Source: Jackrogersella multiformis
Taxonomy: Eukaryota; Ascomycota; Sordariomycetes; Xylariales; Hypoxylaceae
Direction of reading: 5' to 3'
DNA: 64,000 bases
Assembly (NCBI GenBank): GCA_902806575.1
Contig: CADCXD010000018.1
Span: forward strand, 3,100,001 to 3,164,000
Part shown: positions 20,605 through 32,389 of the stretch, piece by piece
Position numbering within the stretch: position 1 is the first letter of the stretch
How the letters are laid out: every line of letters begins with the position of its first letter
The notes under the pieces: model-generated
Database searches by the model: none
Seen by the model: the letters and a program-made list of their open reading frames with translations, nothing else
What the model was told of the DNA's origin: nothing
Program-made: the position numbers and the translations under genes

Positions 20605-23600
20605 ATGCTGTGTCGACAACGCCTGTCACGGCAACTTGCCGCACGAGGGCCTTCATACCTTGCGCCCAGGCTGCGACTCCATTTTGCCTCTCGTCATTAT
20701 TCCATAAATACCCCCGCCAGGTCGACCGAGAGTACGATCGCGTGCTCAAGACCGACGATAGCTCCAAGCCATAGCGCATTATCGAGAACAAACTTTTCTA
20801 CCTCGGCCACCAGGAGGAAGGAAAAGAAAGACAACGATTTCTTCAATGGGTCGGTAGAGCCGCTGTCGGAGGAGGAGCAAAAAGCAAACGCGGAGAAGAA
20901 GACGGAGGAATCTAAAGAGTCTAAGGAGTCTAAAGAACCTAAAGAGGAAGTAAGCGAGGCAAAAACTTCTAATACCGAATCTCCTCCGCCAGCCAAGGGC
21001 CAGAACGAGGGCAAGGGCCAAGGAGACTCGCAGGATGGTAAGGGAAGTAGTGCGGCGGCGGGTGCAGGTGGAGGTGGAGGTGGTGCGGGTGGTGCGTCGT
21101 CCGGGTCAGGTAGCGATGCGCCTGGAGATGGAGCTCGGAGAGGTCGAAAGTCGGCAGCCGACAAGGCCCTGCAGAAACCCGTGGTGCCCGACGTATACCC
21201 CCAAGTCATGGCCATCCCTATAGCGAAACGACCTCTCTTCCCCGGTTTTTATAAGGCAATTACTATCAAGGACCCTCATGTCTCTGCCGCGATAATGGAG
21301 ATGGTTAAGAGGGGTCAACCATACGTTGGCGCATTCTTATTCAAAGATGAGAATGCAGACGAGGATATAATCAGAGACCCATCTGAGGTTTACGATACTG
21401 GTGTTTTCGCTCAAGTCACGAGTGCCTTCCCAGTACACGTGGGGGACCAGACCAGTCTGACAGCTATTCTATACCCTCATCGCCGGATAAAGCTATCTAC
21501 CCTAATACCTCCTAGTACCAACGAGCCTAAGAAGGCAGATCCCGAATCAGAACCTGTCATACCCGAACCCATACCGCCCAAGGCTGAAGAGGAACCCAAA
21601 GAGGAGAAGAAGGGTGATGTAGTCGCGAGCTTCGAGGAGAGCGCCGTGGCCTCCAAGTCCGATTCCGCAACCGATAAATATGAACCGACATCATTCTTGC
21701 GGAAGTATCCCGTCAGTCTTGTCAATGTGGAAAACCTATCCGAGGAGCCCTTCGATCCAAAAAGTCCGGTAATTCGAGCCGTAACAAACGAGATAGTAAA
21801 TGTCTTTAAGGAAATCGCCTCGATGAACAGCTTGTTCAGAGACCAAATATCAACCTTCTCTATGAGCCAGTCGGCGGGGAATGTCGTGGCAGAGCCGGCG
21901 AAGTTAGCAGACTTTGCTGCGGCGGTTTCTGCTGGTGAGCCCGCAGAGTTACAAGAAGTTCTAGCTAGCATGAACATCGAAGAGCGAATGCAAAACGCTC
22001 TCATCATACTCAAGAAGGAGCTTATGAATGCAAAGCTTCAGTCTAAGATTACTAAGGACGTGGAACAGAAGATCACAAAACGACAACGGGAATACTGGCT
22101 GATGGAACAGATGAAGGGCATCCGACGCGAATTGGGTATCGAATCTGACGGTAAGGACAAACTCGTCGAGAAGTTCAAGGAGAAGGCCGACAAGTTGGCA
22201 ATGCCTGAAGCCGTTCGGAAGGTATTTGATGACGAAATTAACAAACTCGCCCATCTCGAACCTGCCGCTTCGGAGTTTAACGTGACGAGAAACTACCTGG
22301 ACTGGTTGACGCAGGTTCCTTGGGGACAGCGAAGTGCTGAAAACTTCGGGATTCAAAATGCAATGGCAGTATTAGACGAAGATCACTACGGACTTAAGGA
22401 TGTCAAGGATCGCATATTGGAGTTTATCGCAGTCGGTAAACTCCGTGGTACCGTCGAAGGCAAAATCCTATGTTTCGTAGGACCTCCTGGTGTGGGCAAG
22501 ACGAGTATAGGCAAGTCAATTGCTAGAGCTTTAAATCGGCAATACTACAGGTTTAGTGTGGGCGGTCTCACAGACGTGGCCGAGATTAAAGGCCACCGAC
22601 GGACGTACGTCGGTGCCCTTCCCGGACGAGTCATTCAAGCTTTGAAGAAGTGTCAGACGGAGAACCCTCTGATATTGATTGACGAAGTGGACAAGATTGG
22701 CCGGGGCTACCAAGGTGACCCTTCTTCAGCTCTCCTAGAGCTGCTCGACCCAGAACAGAACAACTCTTTTCTAGATCATTACATGGACGTTCCCGTCGAC
22801 CTCTCGAAAGTCTTGTTTGTCTGCACAGCAAATATGACCGACACTATCCCAAGACCCCTTTTGGATCGTATGGAGGTTATCAGACTCTCCGGGTACGTTT
22901 CCGACGAGAAGAGGGCGATTGCGGATCGATATCTGGCCCCTGCAGCTAAGGAGCTTGCCGGATTAAAAGGCGCGGACGTCGCTCTAACGGACGAGGCGAT
23001 CGACGAGTTGATCAAGTCGTACTGCCGTGAGTCAGGCGTTCGGAATTTAAAGAAACAAATCGAGAAGGTCTACCGTAAGTCTGCCCTAAAGATTGTCCAG
23101 GATCTCGGAGAGGAGGTCTTGCCCGAGTCTGCGGCTCTCACGGATGAGGGCAAGGCAGCCATGGAGGAGTCGGAGAAGGAGAAGGAGAAGGAGAACAAGG
23201 ACCCTACTTCTCCCGAGGCATCCGAGAAAGAAACTACGGAGATACCACGCGTAGCCCTAAAGGTACCCGATACGGTCCACGTCCAGATTACCAAGGATAA
23301 CCTCAAGGACTACGTCGGTCCTCCAATATTTACCTCAGACCGTCTATATGACGTGACGCCGCCTGGAGTTGCGATGGGTCTTGCATGGACCCAGCTCGGC
23401 GGTTCCGCAATGTACATAGAATCCATTCTGCAGTCTGCACTGAGACCCAGCAGCCGCCCAGGGCTGGAGATAACGGGCAACCTCAAGACGGTCATGAAGG
23501 AATCGTCCACGATCGCCTACTCTTTCGCCAAGGCCTTCATGGCCAAGGAGTTCACGGACAACCACTTCTTCGACAAGGCCAAAATCCACCTACACGTGCC

Positions 23601-24063
23601 GGAAGGGGCAGTGCAGAAGGACGGACCATCGGCTGGCGTAACCATGGCGACATCGTTCTTATCATTGGCATTAGAAACGCCAGTCAACCCCACACTCGCT
23701 ATGACTGGAGAGCTTACCCTGACCGGCAAAGTCCTCAGGATAGGGGGGTTGCGGGAGAAGACGGTTGCGGCAAGGCGGGCGGGTTGTAAAATGATCATCT
23801 TTCCAGAGGATAATATGTCCGACTGGTTAGAACTTCCTGAGGTGGGTACCGCTAGCGAGCAGTTATAGCCCAATGCTACGGTTCAAGCTAACATTATCAT
23901 GCAGAACATCAAGGAGGGTTTAGAAGGCCGTCCGGCCAGCTGGTACGGCGACATCTTCCAGCTCGTCTTCCCCAATCTGGACCGAGAACAGGCGAATCGA
24001 TGCAAGATCTGCGAATGGAAGAAGGTGCATGACGCCAAAGCGGAGAGCGACAAAGACGAATAG
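20605..24063 (+). CDS. PIM1: Mitochondrial Lon protease (PIM1)
   Basis: ATP-dependent serine protease of the matrix that degrades damaged proteins and maintains mtDNA. Exons 20605-23841 and 23905-24063 are joined across a 63-nt intron (GTGGGT...TGCAG, branch CTAAC), giving 1131 residues, the size of fungal Pim1. Order seen: Arg/Ser-rich presequence, acidic Lys/Glu and Gly-rich linker (about 75-190), LON substrate domain starting PQVMAIPIAKRPLFPGF, AAA+ module with GPPGVGKTS near residue 625 and ILIDEVDKIG, and the peptidase domain with catalytic Ser in KDGPSAGVTM (near 1008) and Lys in GKVLRIGGLREK. Without the last exon the protein would end at LPEVGTASEQL; splicing restores LPENIKEGLEG, as in homologues. 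An acidic insert splits the AAA+ and protease regions near 23130-23250. Confidence 0.97.
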
Positions 24064-24927
24064 GAGGCGAGGCGGAGGGGACGGAGCGACCGGTACGCTC
24101 CCACCACAGCCCCATCATCGACGTGCATATTTTTATAGACCTCTGACAGTAATGCATCCGCGCGGGATCGGGCCCATCCAGAACAGGCGTTTAGGCGGCA
24201 ACACCATGAATGACTCTTGACGAAGAAAAAAAAAACCGGGCTGGGGGGAACAAAAAGAAATCCCCCCATCCAACCAACACAAACAATACTCCTCACTCCT
24301 CGCATCATCATTCTTCTAAGGCACTGACTGCACTTTTGTATCATACGATCTACCTACCTCTACTTACTTCATGTACAGATGGCGGAAAGGTAAATAGATG
24401 GATAGGCGGACGGATAGGCGGCGGAGCTTTAGCCTCCCCCCCCCCCCTTTTTTTTGCCCCGCCGTCTTACTTAGTAGCACCATGGAATAAAGAAATGAAA
24501 ATCACGAATTGAACTAAACATGAAGATACCTCGTTGTAGAAACGTGTGACTCGAACCTATTCTAGAAGAAAAGGGGAAAGGAAAAGGAAAAGGTTGGTGC
24601 CAAGTGCGTTGTGTCGTTGTCGCCAAAGATACCTACCTACCTGCCTATACCTATATATATATTTAGAGGATGGTAAGTGTCATCTACTACCTACATTCTG
24701 CAGGCGGTCGAATTGGGATTCTATGGATGTATTATACTACATCCACCGGTACATTTACCTACCTACCTACCTACATCTTCCTGCGGGGAGCTTACCGCAC
24801 CGCCCAGTACCTTTCTTTCTCGTCGATGCGCGCGGGTCGGAGATAGGCGCGGTCTGACTCAGCTTCGGAGGGAGCTGGAATCGCGCGTTGGGTCAGAAGT
24901 CAATTCCTCCTCCTTTTTTTTTTCGGG

Positions 24928-24949
24928 TTTTTTTTTTTTTTTTTTTTTT
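24928..24949 (+). repeat. Poly-T run (22 nt)
   Basis: Twenty-two consecutive T after a T10 run (24914-24923). The length is unreliable in most assemblies. Confidence 0.85.
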
Positions 24950-26086
24950 CTGACTTTTTGCTTTCCGCTGGGGGGGAGGGAAGGACGGACAGACAGAGAG
25001 AGAGAGAGAGAGACAGGGAAAGTCACGAGACGAATTGCTGACCACCTCGATCTTTTTGGCGTATGCGGTATCTAAGGCAAGGTAAGGTAAGGCGTGAGAT
25101 TCCTGGATTACATGCCTAAATGCCCGACCCGAACCTCCGCTGGGTGCATTGCAAGACAGACAGACGTATATACATCCATGCTTGAAAATGGCTGGGGATA
25201 GAGGGTAGGTAGATGGAGATGCGTTGTGTACCTCGTACGTAAAAACCGACACGCCCGCCGGGTAGGGGGCTTGCTGGGCGGCGTAGCGTACCTAGGAATA
25301 GTAAGTAAGGCGCTACGTACGCGCTCGCCTAGGACGAAAGTATGTACATACGGGATTGGACGGGATGCGATGTATGACTTGGGGTAATTGATAATAGGGG
25401 TACCTGCTACATGGTAATGGGTGTTGGAGACGAGGCGAGGGTCAGCCACGGGAGCCAATGCAGGGCGAGGTGCCGCGATCTTTCTTCCTGGGCATTTCCA
25501 CGCGAGCCTAATTCATCCCGTCGCGGGCTAGTCTGCTTAATATGTAGGTAGGTAGGTAGCTACCAGGGCTAGGTAGAGGTATATATAGCGGTTATATAGC
25601 TGTAGGCGAGCACAGACTTCCTACTAGGTTGTAGTAGGTAGGCAAGTCCTGTGTTAGGCCAGGCAACAAGGAACAAGGAACAAGGCGTAGGCAATAGAAA
25701 GTAGGCAATAGGTAAATGCATCGTGCGGTAGGTACCCGTAGATCGGCCTGCCTGTCCCTCTCGAGTCCAGGTCCATCGCGACGGAGGTTGGCCTTCGCTT
25801 CTTCCATCGCAGCACAGGGGGGGCAAAGACGATGGGGGGGAAATAGAAACCGAGAGATTTCCTGGGCGAGATGGGATGGATGGCCCATCATTATCATCAT
25901 CATCGTCATCATCAGCAAGGTCCCGAGATTTTGTTTTTTTTTGGTGGCCGGCGAGGTTATTGCGATTCGCGAATCGGAGACGAGAGCGATGTTACGGGGC
26001 CGCCGTCATGCAGGGAGAGGAGGAGACATGGTCTTTGTGTTGGGTGTGACTCGCCAGTTGTCTCTGTAGCAGCCTCGCTTTTTTGG

Positions 26087-26141
26087 TATGTGTGTGAGTG
26101 AGTAAGTGAGTGAGTGAGTGTGTGTGTGAGTGTGTGTGTGT
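26087..26141 (+). repeat. GTGAG/GTGT simple repeat
   Basis: A mixed tract of GTGA and GT units in non-coding DNA. Confidence 0.85.
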
Positions 26142-27932
26142 TGTTTGTTGTCGTTGCTGTTAGTTAGAGACAACAATACTATAACGTACATGTTAGAAGC
26201 TATCGCACGCATCGCTGCCCAATTGCCCGCCAGCCCTTTTTCTCCCGGTGACGATAGCGTCTAGCGCAAGTCGCGTGGTTCCAACGGCCACCTGGGCTAA
26301 CGCGGGCTTAGATTGGGTAGCACCCGGGAGAGGGAAGCGCAAGAGATGTTTTTTTTTCCTTTCCTTTTTTCTCCCCGACTAGGTACCTAGATAGGCATAG
26401 GAGTTAAAACGGGTATGTATGTAGGTAGGTATACCTATATCAAGCGGCTTTTAAGATATCCATATACTGGAGGTATTATACATACCCGGTAGGTGCCTAG
26501 ATTTGCGGGTTGGGGGGGATAGGGATCGAGGAAGCGGGATCTTGGCTTGGGTCCAGCCTTAAAACTGTTGATCTACATATGTAGTAGCGCGGGCTGACGA
26601 CATGTTCTTTTCTTCTACTTCTTCTTCTCCTCCTTCGCTCTCGGACAACGCATCGCGGGTTGGGTCGGGCAGGGGTAGTTGGGATAGGGGGGAGGGAGGG
26701 CTGAGATTAAGGTGTAAGCAGTATGTACCTACTAGTAATGTATGTACTATGTAAGTTGGCGAACTAGCCTTGGTGAACCAGTTCGTCTTTCTATAAGGTT
26801 CGCTTATTTCACACGTCATGTTGTTTATTCTTATGTACCTTTACCATACGAACCATCTGGTACTCCTTAGATTGCGTACGGCCGTGCTTGTGTGTTGTGT
26901 GTGTGTTGGTCTTCGGTTTTTTGGCTGTAAGGGGGGAGGTATGTACCTACCTAAGGTAAGTAACTACATATTATAATAATATTAATATCTGCTTTGCCGA
27001 TCCACTTCCACATGACCAACCGGCGATGTCGACAAGCAGATAGCTGCTGCATTAGTTTAGTATAGCTTTGGGTATAGCTTTAGTATAGGTCCGGGCCGGG
27101 CTTGCGGTTAGGGCAACGTTAACGGATAATTATCTTAGCATTCTAATTTTATGATCTGTCAAGGTTATGAGTCAGGAAGATCCTAGGAGTCGGCTGCTTA
27201 GCTTTTGGACTGCATTAAGGAACCTTACTTAAGGATATACTATATCAAATATAGATACAAAGTTCAGGTATATCGAATGCCTACCTAAGTAGCTATTGTA
27301 AGTAAAAAGATATATGTTTACCAAGCTCCGGTATTGGTAAAAAAATATTACTAAGAAATGTGTAAAGTCGGTGAACGTAATAGGATAGTGGTCAGGAAAG
27401 TTTATACCTACCTCGGTATGTTTGCAGATATAGTAAGGATTTATGCTAAGTAATGGCTCCACGTGTATGTGAAGTCATACATATGTCCTATGCAGTTGGT
27501 AACTCGTCAATTCTAATATTCTCCTTTATTCGTTATGGTTCGTTATGGTTATGACATAATTGCCAACGATAGTTAATGGTAATAGGTGTTAATAGGTATG
27601 GGGTTGTTGAGTGTTTGGATAGACTTAAGTCATCGTAGCAAGGTCTCGTAACAGGGTCTCGGACTCTTGGGTATCAATCTCACTTAATACTGTACCTACC
27701 TAGGCTGCTAAGTATACCTCTGAGTTAGGTAATCGTCGAAGGGCTTGTAATACGGAATTGGTCATGAGATACGTAAACGACGTAAACGGCCACGAAGGAA
27801 GTCGATTATGTCTTCATAAATATCCTTCTTTAGGCATTCGACCCAGACACCCCTCATTTCGGGATCGACCACTAGCATCTTTGTACAACACATCGATGAA
27901 TCATCCTGATTTTCCCGACGGCCGACTTGGTT

Positions 27933-27987
27933 CAATGGCTTAGCAATGGCCTAGCAATGGCCTAGCAATGGCCTAGCAATGGCCTAG
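27933..27987 (+). repeat. Five-copy 11-bp tandem repeat
   Basis: Unit CAATGGCCTAG is repeated five times head to tail, the first copy with one change (CAATGGCTTAG). Non-coding. Confidence 0.92.
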
Positions 27988-29589
27988 GTAAAAAGGACCC
28001 CCCACCACCGAGCGGGAAAGGGAAATGAGAAATGGGATCATGGGGGGAGGTTTGAGAAGAGGGTTACCGATCGTTGAAAATGAATTGGCAAAGCAGAGAG
28101 ATCTCCCCACCACTCAAACTACCTAGTCGTAGGTCATCAGCCTGCTTTATACCCTAGGTAGGCAGTCCACGTCTGGCAACCTGCGTGTATAAGTGTTCGC
28201 ATTGCCATTGAACCAGCATTGAATAATCCCCGAGTCTATCCATTTATAATTGATAGGATAGAGAAGAGAAGAAACGAATTGGAATAGCCGGAAGCGCAGA
28301 GAACAAGATAATGATGGATGATGTATGTACTTTCTAAGAATATCGCCGCAGAAAGGTACCTATGTAGGTAATTAATTGGTAAAATAGCCCCGCGAGATCA
28401 TCGAGAGAGAAAAAAACAAGCCAAGCTAACGCTAAACGGACCCTTAACCCGATACTACCCCGGTCCATGGCAAGCTGGCAGCCTAGGTACCCGTGCATCT
28501 ATATTTTAACGCCTGTACCTGCCTGTGCTGCGTTGTCCCGTCGCGGGACACCTGTAACATTGTACCTTCGTACCGGGGGAGTAAGAGGTACCTATCTTAG
28601 TGCCTACCTAGCTTCATAGTAAGATGGATGGTAAGAAAGTAGGAAAGGTGCAACCTTAATGGTCCTTCGAGGTAGGTAGAACTCGGACCGCCTCCAATTT
28701 CTACCTAGGTAGGCACGTCTGATACGTCTACTGGTACATCCTTACGTGGGTATATTCGCTCATATTCTTTTTTTATTTTTACTCTCTTCACAATTCCTCG
28801 ATCCAAGTGTCACCTCTCACCTGGGCAAATGGCTATATCGTCCTGTACCCCGAAAGCGGAGTTCTCTAGGATAACTTCTGCCTGCATATCTCCTGCATCC
28901 CGTCTATACAGACAGGTTGCAGCTAGACGCAGAGGAATTATACCCAGCTCATACAATCCTAGCTCTTAAGAAGGAAAGGGAAGAAAAGAAAAGAAAAATA
29001 CCTAAGAAAAAGGTCGTGAAAACACGCGCGCACGCAAAGTACACGCACACGCACTACCCTCGTTGCCCATGTCGGCATATCTAAGCCACCGTCATCGCCA
29101 ATTACCTACCAATAAGCTCTCGACAGCCTCGCTGCTGAGCTCCCCTTCTGTCTCTTGACCCCTTCAACCCCCTTCGACGTTGGGTCTTCTTGCATTGAGC
29201 CGCTTATGACTACTTTATTCCCACATATGCTATCATATCTCGCATATCTACAACATCAGCTGCCTAGCTCGGCCCGTTGCGCCTTGCTTTTTGTATCTGC
29301 TCCCCGCCCTTAAACAATCTCGCAGTTGTCCCAAGCTTTAATACACTTAAAGCTCCAACTCGGTTCAAACTGGGAGCACGGTCATTGTTCATTGGAGTCT
29401 CTATTGCCACGATAACACCTGGCTTCTCCCAGCACCACCTGCCCCGCCGGCCTCAGTCGCTTACCCGGTTCAACTCCTCGTCCCGTCCCTGCACGGTTCC
29501 ATTTCTCTTCGTTGAATAGCAAATATTGCAGAACATACCAGGTTCATGAAGGTTGAACGATAGTGCACGGTCGTTACTATACCGCCAAC

Positions 29590-32389
29590 ATGGCAGCACA
29601 GGCAGACTTGCCTTCGCGTGAACCCCCGCCGTCGTCGGATCCTGGTAGACTGACTAATATCCTGAAAAAGTTTCTTGGGAAGGACAACCATGCGCCAGCG
29701 TCCTCGATAGCGAACCCTCACGAAGAACCCAGGATATCTCTGGATTCTTCTTCTCCCGGCTCGGGCTTGTTGCGAAGGGTCTCGAGGAGGGTCGTTCCGG
29801 GCTTGCCCCGTACTAAAACTTTCAAGAGACAACAATCCGAAGTAAGGGAGAAGCTTGAGGTCATAGACCCTACCTTAGCCGAGCGTAGGGCCGTTTCTGT
29901 CGATAGGCGGTTGCGTTCTCAACGCAGCGTCTCCCGCGTGGACCAAGCTCTCCCCCGTGCTAGCGCGCCCGACTTTCTCGACGAAACCCGATCCTGCCTT
30001 AGCCTTAATACCGTGGCCTCGCGACGAGTCACGCCGGCTCCTCAGACACCCATCGATGAGAAAAAAATATTGAGTCTCCAGGGTGTCAATAGCGCCAGTA
30101 TACCTACGGAACAACATGACCCACTTGGACCGGAACCGATACCTAGCTTCACCACCAAAGCGCTTTCGCCGGTGGATGCCCAATCTACGACGACGTCTCA
30201 GTATGATGCCATGATTAATGATGAGTTGGAACGGAAATGGATTCTGAATCTGAGTATGCATTTCCGAGATAAATCTAGGAGAGAAAAGTTCTTCGTCACA
30301 TATCGCGAGGATGAATATATTTGGAGACGGGTAACTATCTCTCTAGATTACCGAAGTGCACCGGAAGATTCGCTAGAGAAGGATCTACTTCACATCAAGT
30401 TTCAAAGGGAGAAGAGTGCAAAGATCTATGAAGCTATACGCGAGAGTCTCCAAGACATCCAGTTCTACCCGACCGTCACCAACCTCAAGCTGCAGACGAC
30501 GGATGGGAGATTGCACGTGCATGTGGTGGAAGATGTCAACGTAGGTTGTTCTTTTAGGGGGTGTTGGCATATACTGATGATTAGTTTCGTAGGAGATTAT
30601 AAGCTACCCTACTGTCCGTATGATTCAGCATTTAAAATGTCGACGTATTAGGGAGAGGGATCTCGTATTCGACTCCCACATGTCAGGCTTCGTCTACAAG
30701 GTGCGGGTTGATGGGAAAACACTCATTAAGAAAGAGATACCAGGACCCGACACGGTGGACGAGTTTCTTTACGAAGTCAACGCTCTGAACTCTTTGCGAT
30801 TCTCCCAGAACGTTATCGAATTCTACGGTGTTGTGGTTGATGACGAAGAAGAAGCCGTCAAGGGCCTTCTCATCAACTACGCCGAGAAAGGTGCGCTCAT
30901 TGACGTGGTATACGATTCGCAAGAAGATGGCCACTTCCTGCCCTGGTCCCTTCGAGAGAAGTGGGCAAGGCAGGTCGTCCAGGGCTTGTCGGACGTCCAC
31001 GAAGCCGGGTTCGTACAGGGCGATCTTACACTCTCTAACATCGTCATCGATTTCGAAGATAACGCGAAGATCATAGATATTAACAGACGAGGCTGCCCCG
31101 TGGGCTGGGAACCACCAGAGGCAACCCCGCTCATCGACAGCAGCCAGCGGATTTCCATGTACATCGGTGTAAAATCCGATCTCTACCAGTTAGGAATGGT
31201 TTTGTGGGCGCTTGCAACATTAGAAGACGAGCCGGAAGCTCATCGACGTCCGCTTCGTTTAGATCCCGAGATCGAAGTCCCAGGGTGGTATCGCACCATG
31301 GTGGAGTATTGCTTGCACGAGGATCCACGTGTCCGACGTCAGGCTACCGCACTACTGAAGCTGTTTCCCCAGCGCACTTACGATGACGACTATGATAGGA
31401 ACACAGTGCCTTCCATTTCCGTCGACGACGGCTTTTCTTTACGAGAATATACGGTGGACGGATTTCAACGTAACGGCCATGCGCAAATCAGACCTATTCA
31501 GCCTCGGGACGCCTGGTCATACGGCCCGTTCGGTAATACACATGCTACGTCGCCTGGTTTCTCCGACGACCCGTTTTACTATCCTTCGAGGGGGCGGTCC
31601 CCTCCTAGATCGCTGCCGAGTAACCACGACATATATAGTCCGCCCTACTTTGAACAACACGAAGTGTGGCCCAATGCTGTAGACCCGTCTACTAACGACA
31701 TGGAACCGAGGGAGGAGGAGAGGGCCGATACTCCTAGGGAAAGGCCGGCGGAAGATGTGATCGACGAATTACAACGAGATCTGAATCAATTGGAGGCGGA
31801 ACAGGCTCAGGCGACTGGTGGTGAAAGCCAGGCGAAAGAGGCCACGTCGACAACCGGCGCTAACAAGGCGCCTAAGGTAGCCGCCGAGGACGTCGAAAAA
31901 ACCTTGCCACCAACTGACAAGGTTACAGAAGCTGTCACACCTACTGACGGTCCTACGGCGACGACTGTATTGGCTGAAGAGCGGATTCCAGAAAGTTTGC
32001 TGCCTCAGGACACATACGAAGCTTTGAAGCAGCCCGGAGCGATACAGCCCGACGAATTAAGAGGAATAGATACGACCGCAGATTCGGTACCTGATCGAGT
32101 CAACGAGACTGTTCAGCGGTTTATGGATGGAGATGGAGATGGAGATGGAGAAGAAGGTGGAGAGATCGAGTTACCTAACCACTACTTATACGACAGAAGA
32201 GATATAGCAACGCGATCAACAGAAGCGTCACCGTTAAGGGAAGCTGGGTCCCCATCCAAGGACGTACCAGCTGAACTGACAGGTATCGGATCGAAACACG
32301 AGCAGGAATACAGCCGGGAACTAACCTTGGAGGAGGATCTAGATCTTTCTACGACAGCCCCGACGACGAATATGGCATCCCAGGCCTGA
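29590..32389 (+). CDS. Fungal protein with atypical protein kinase domain
   Basis: Exons 29590-30540 and 30593-32389 flank a 52-nt GT-AG intron, giving 915 residues. The N-terminal about 200 residues are disordered and basic. A middle module ends HVHVVEDVN; then the kinase-like domain runs from HLKCRRIRERDLVF to the segment after WALATLEDEPE. Catalytic loop QGDLTLSN replaces HRDLKPEN, and DIN replaces DFG, but both aspartates and the loop Asn are kept, and the candidate ATP Lys lies in TLIKKEIPG. WEPPE stands at the APE position. The C-terminal about 330 residues are acidic and low-complexity with a GDGDGDGEE tract. Homologues with the same loop exist in filamentous ascomycetes as I recall them; substrates are unknown. 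I chose ATG 29590; an upstream frame start at 29563 is GTG. Confidence 0.85.

Larger units (their letters stand above)
24064..29589. other. 5.5-kb gene-poor region rich in simple repeats
   Basis: No coding segment convinced me on either strand. It holds many homopolymers and microsatellites: C12T8 at 24436-24455, a T22 run at 24928-24949, a GA run near 25000, a GTGAG/GTGT tract at 26087-26141, and repeated TACC/GGTA tracts. There is an ACCTAGGT palindrome at 28703-28710 and an 11-bp tandem array at 27933-27987. The right 1 kb is pyrimidine-rich and may be the promoter and leader of the kinase-like gene. Confidence 0.55.

Noticed and set aside
24545..24640. A GGTTCGAGTC-like B box on the minus strand suggesting a tRNA
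   Set aside because: No A box, acceptor stem or anticodon arm could be folded around it.
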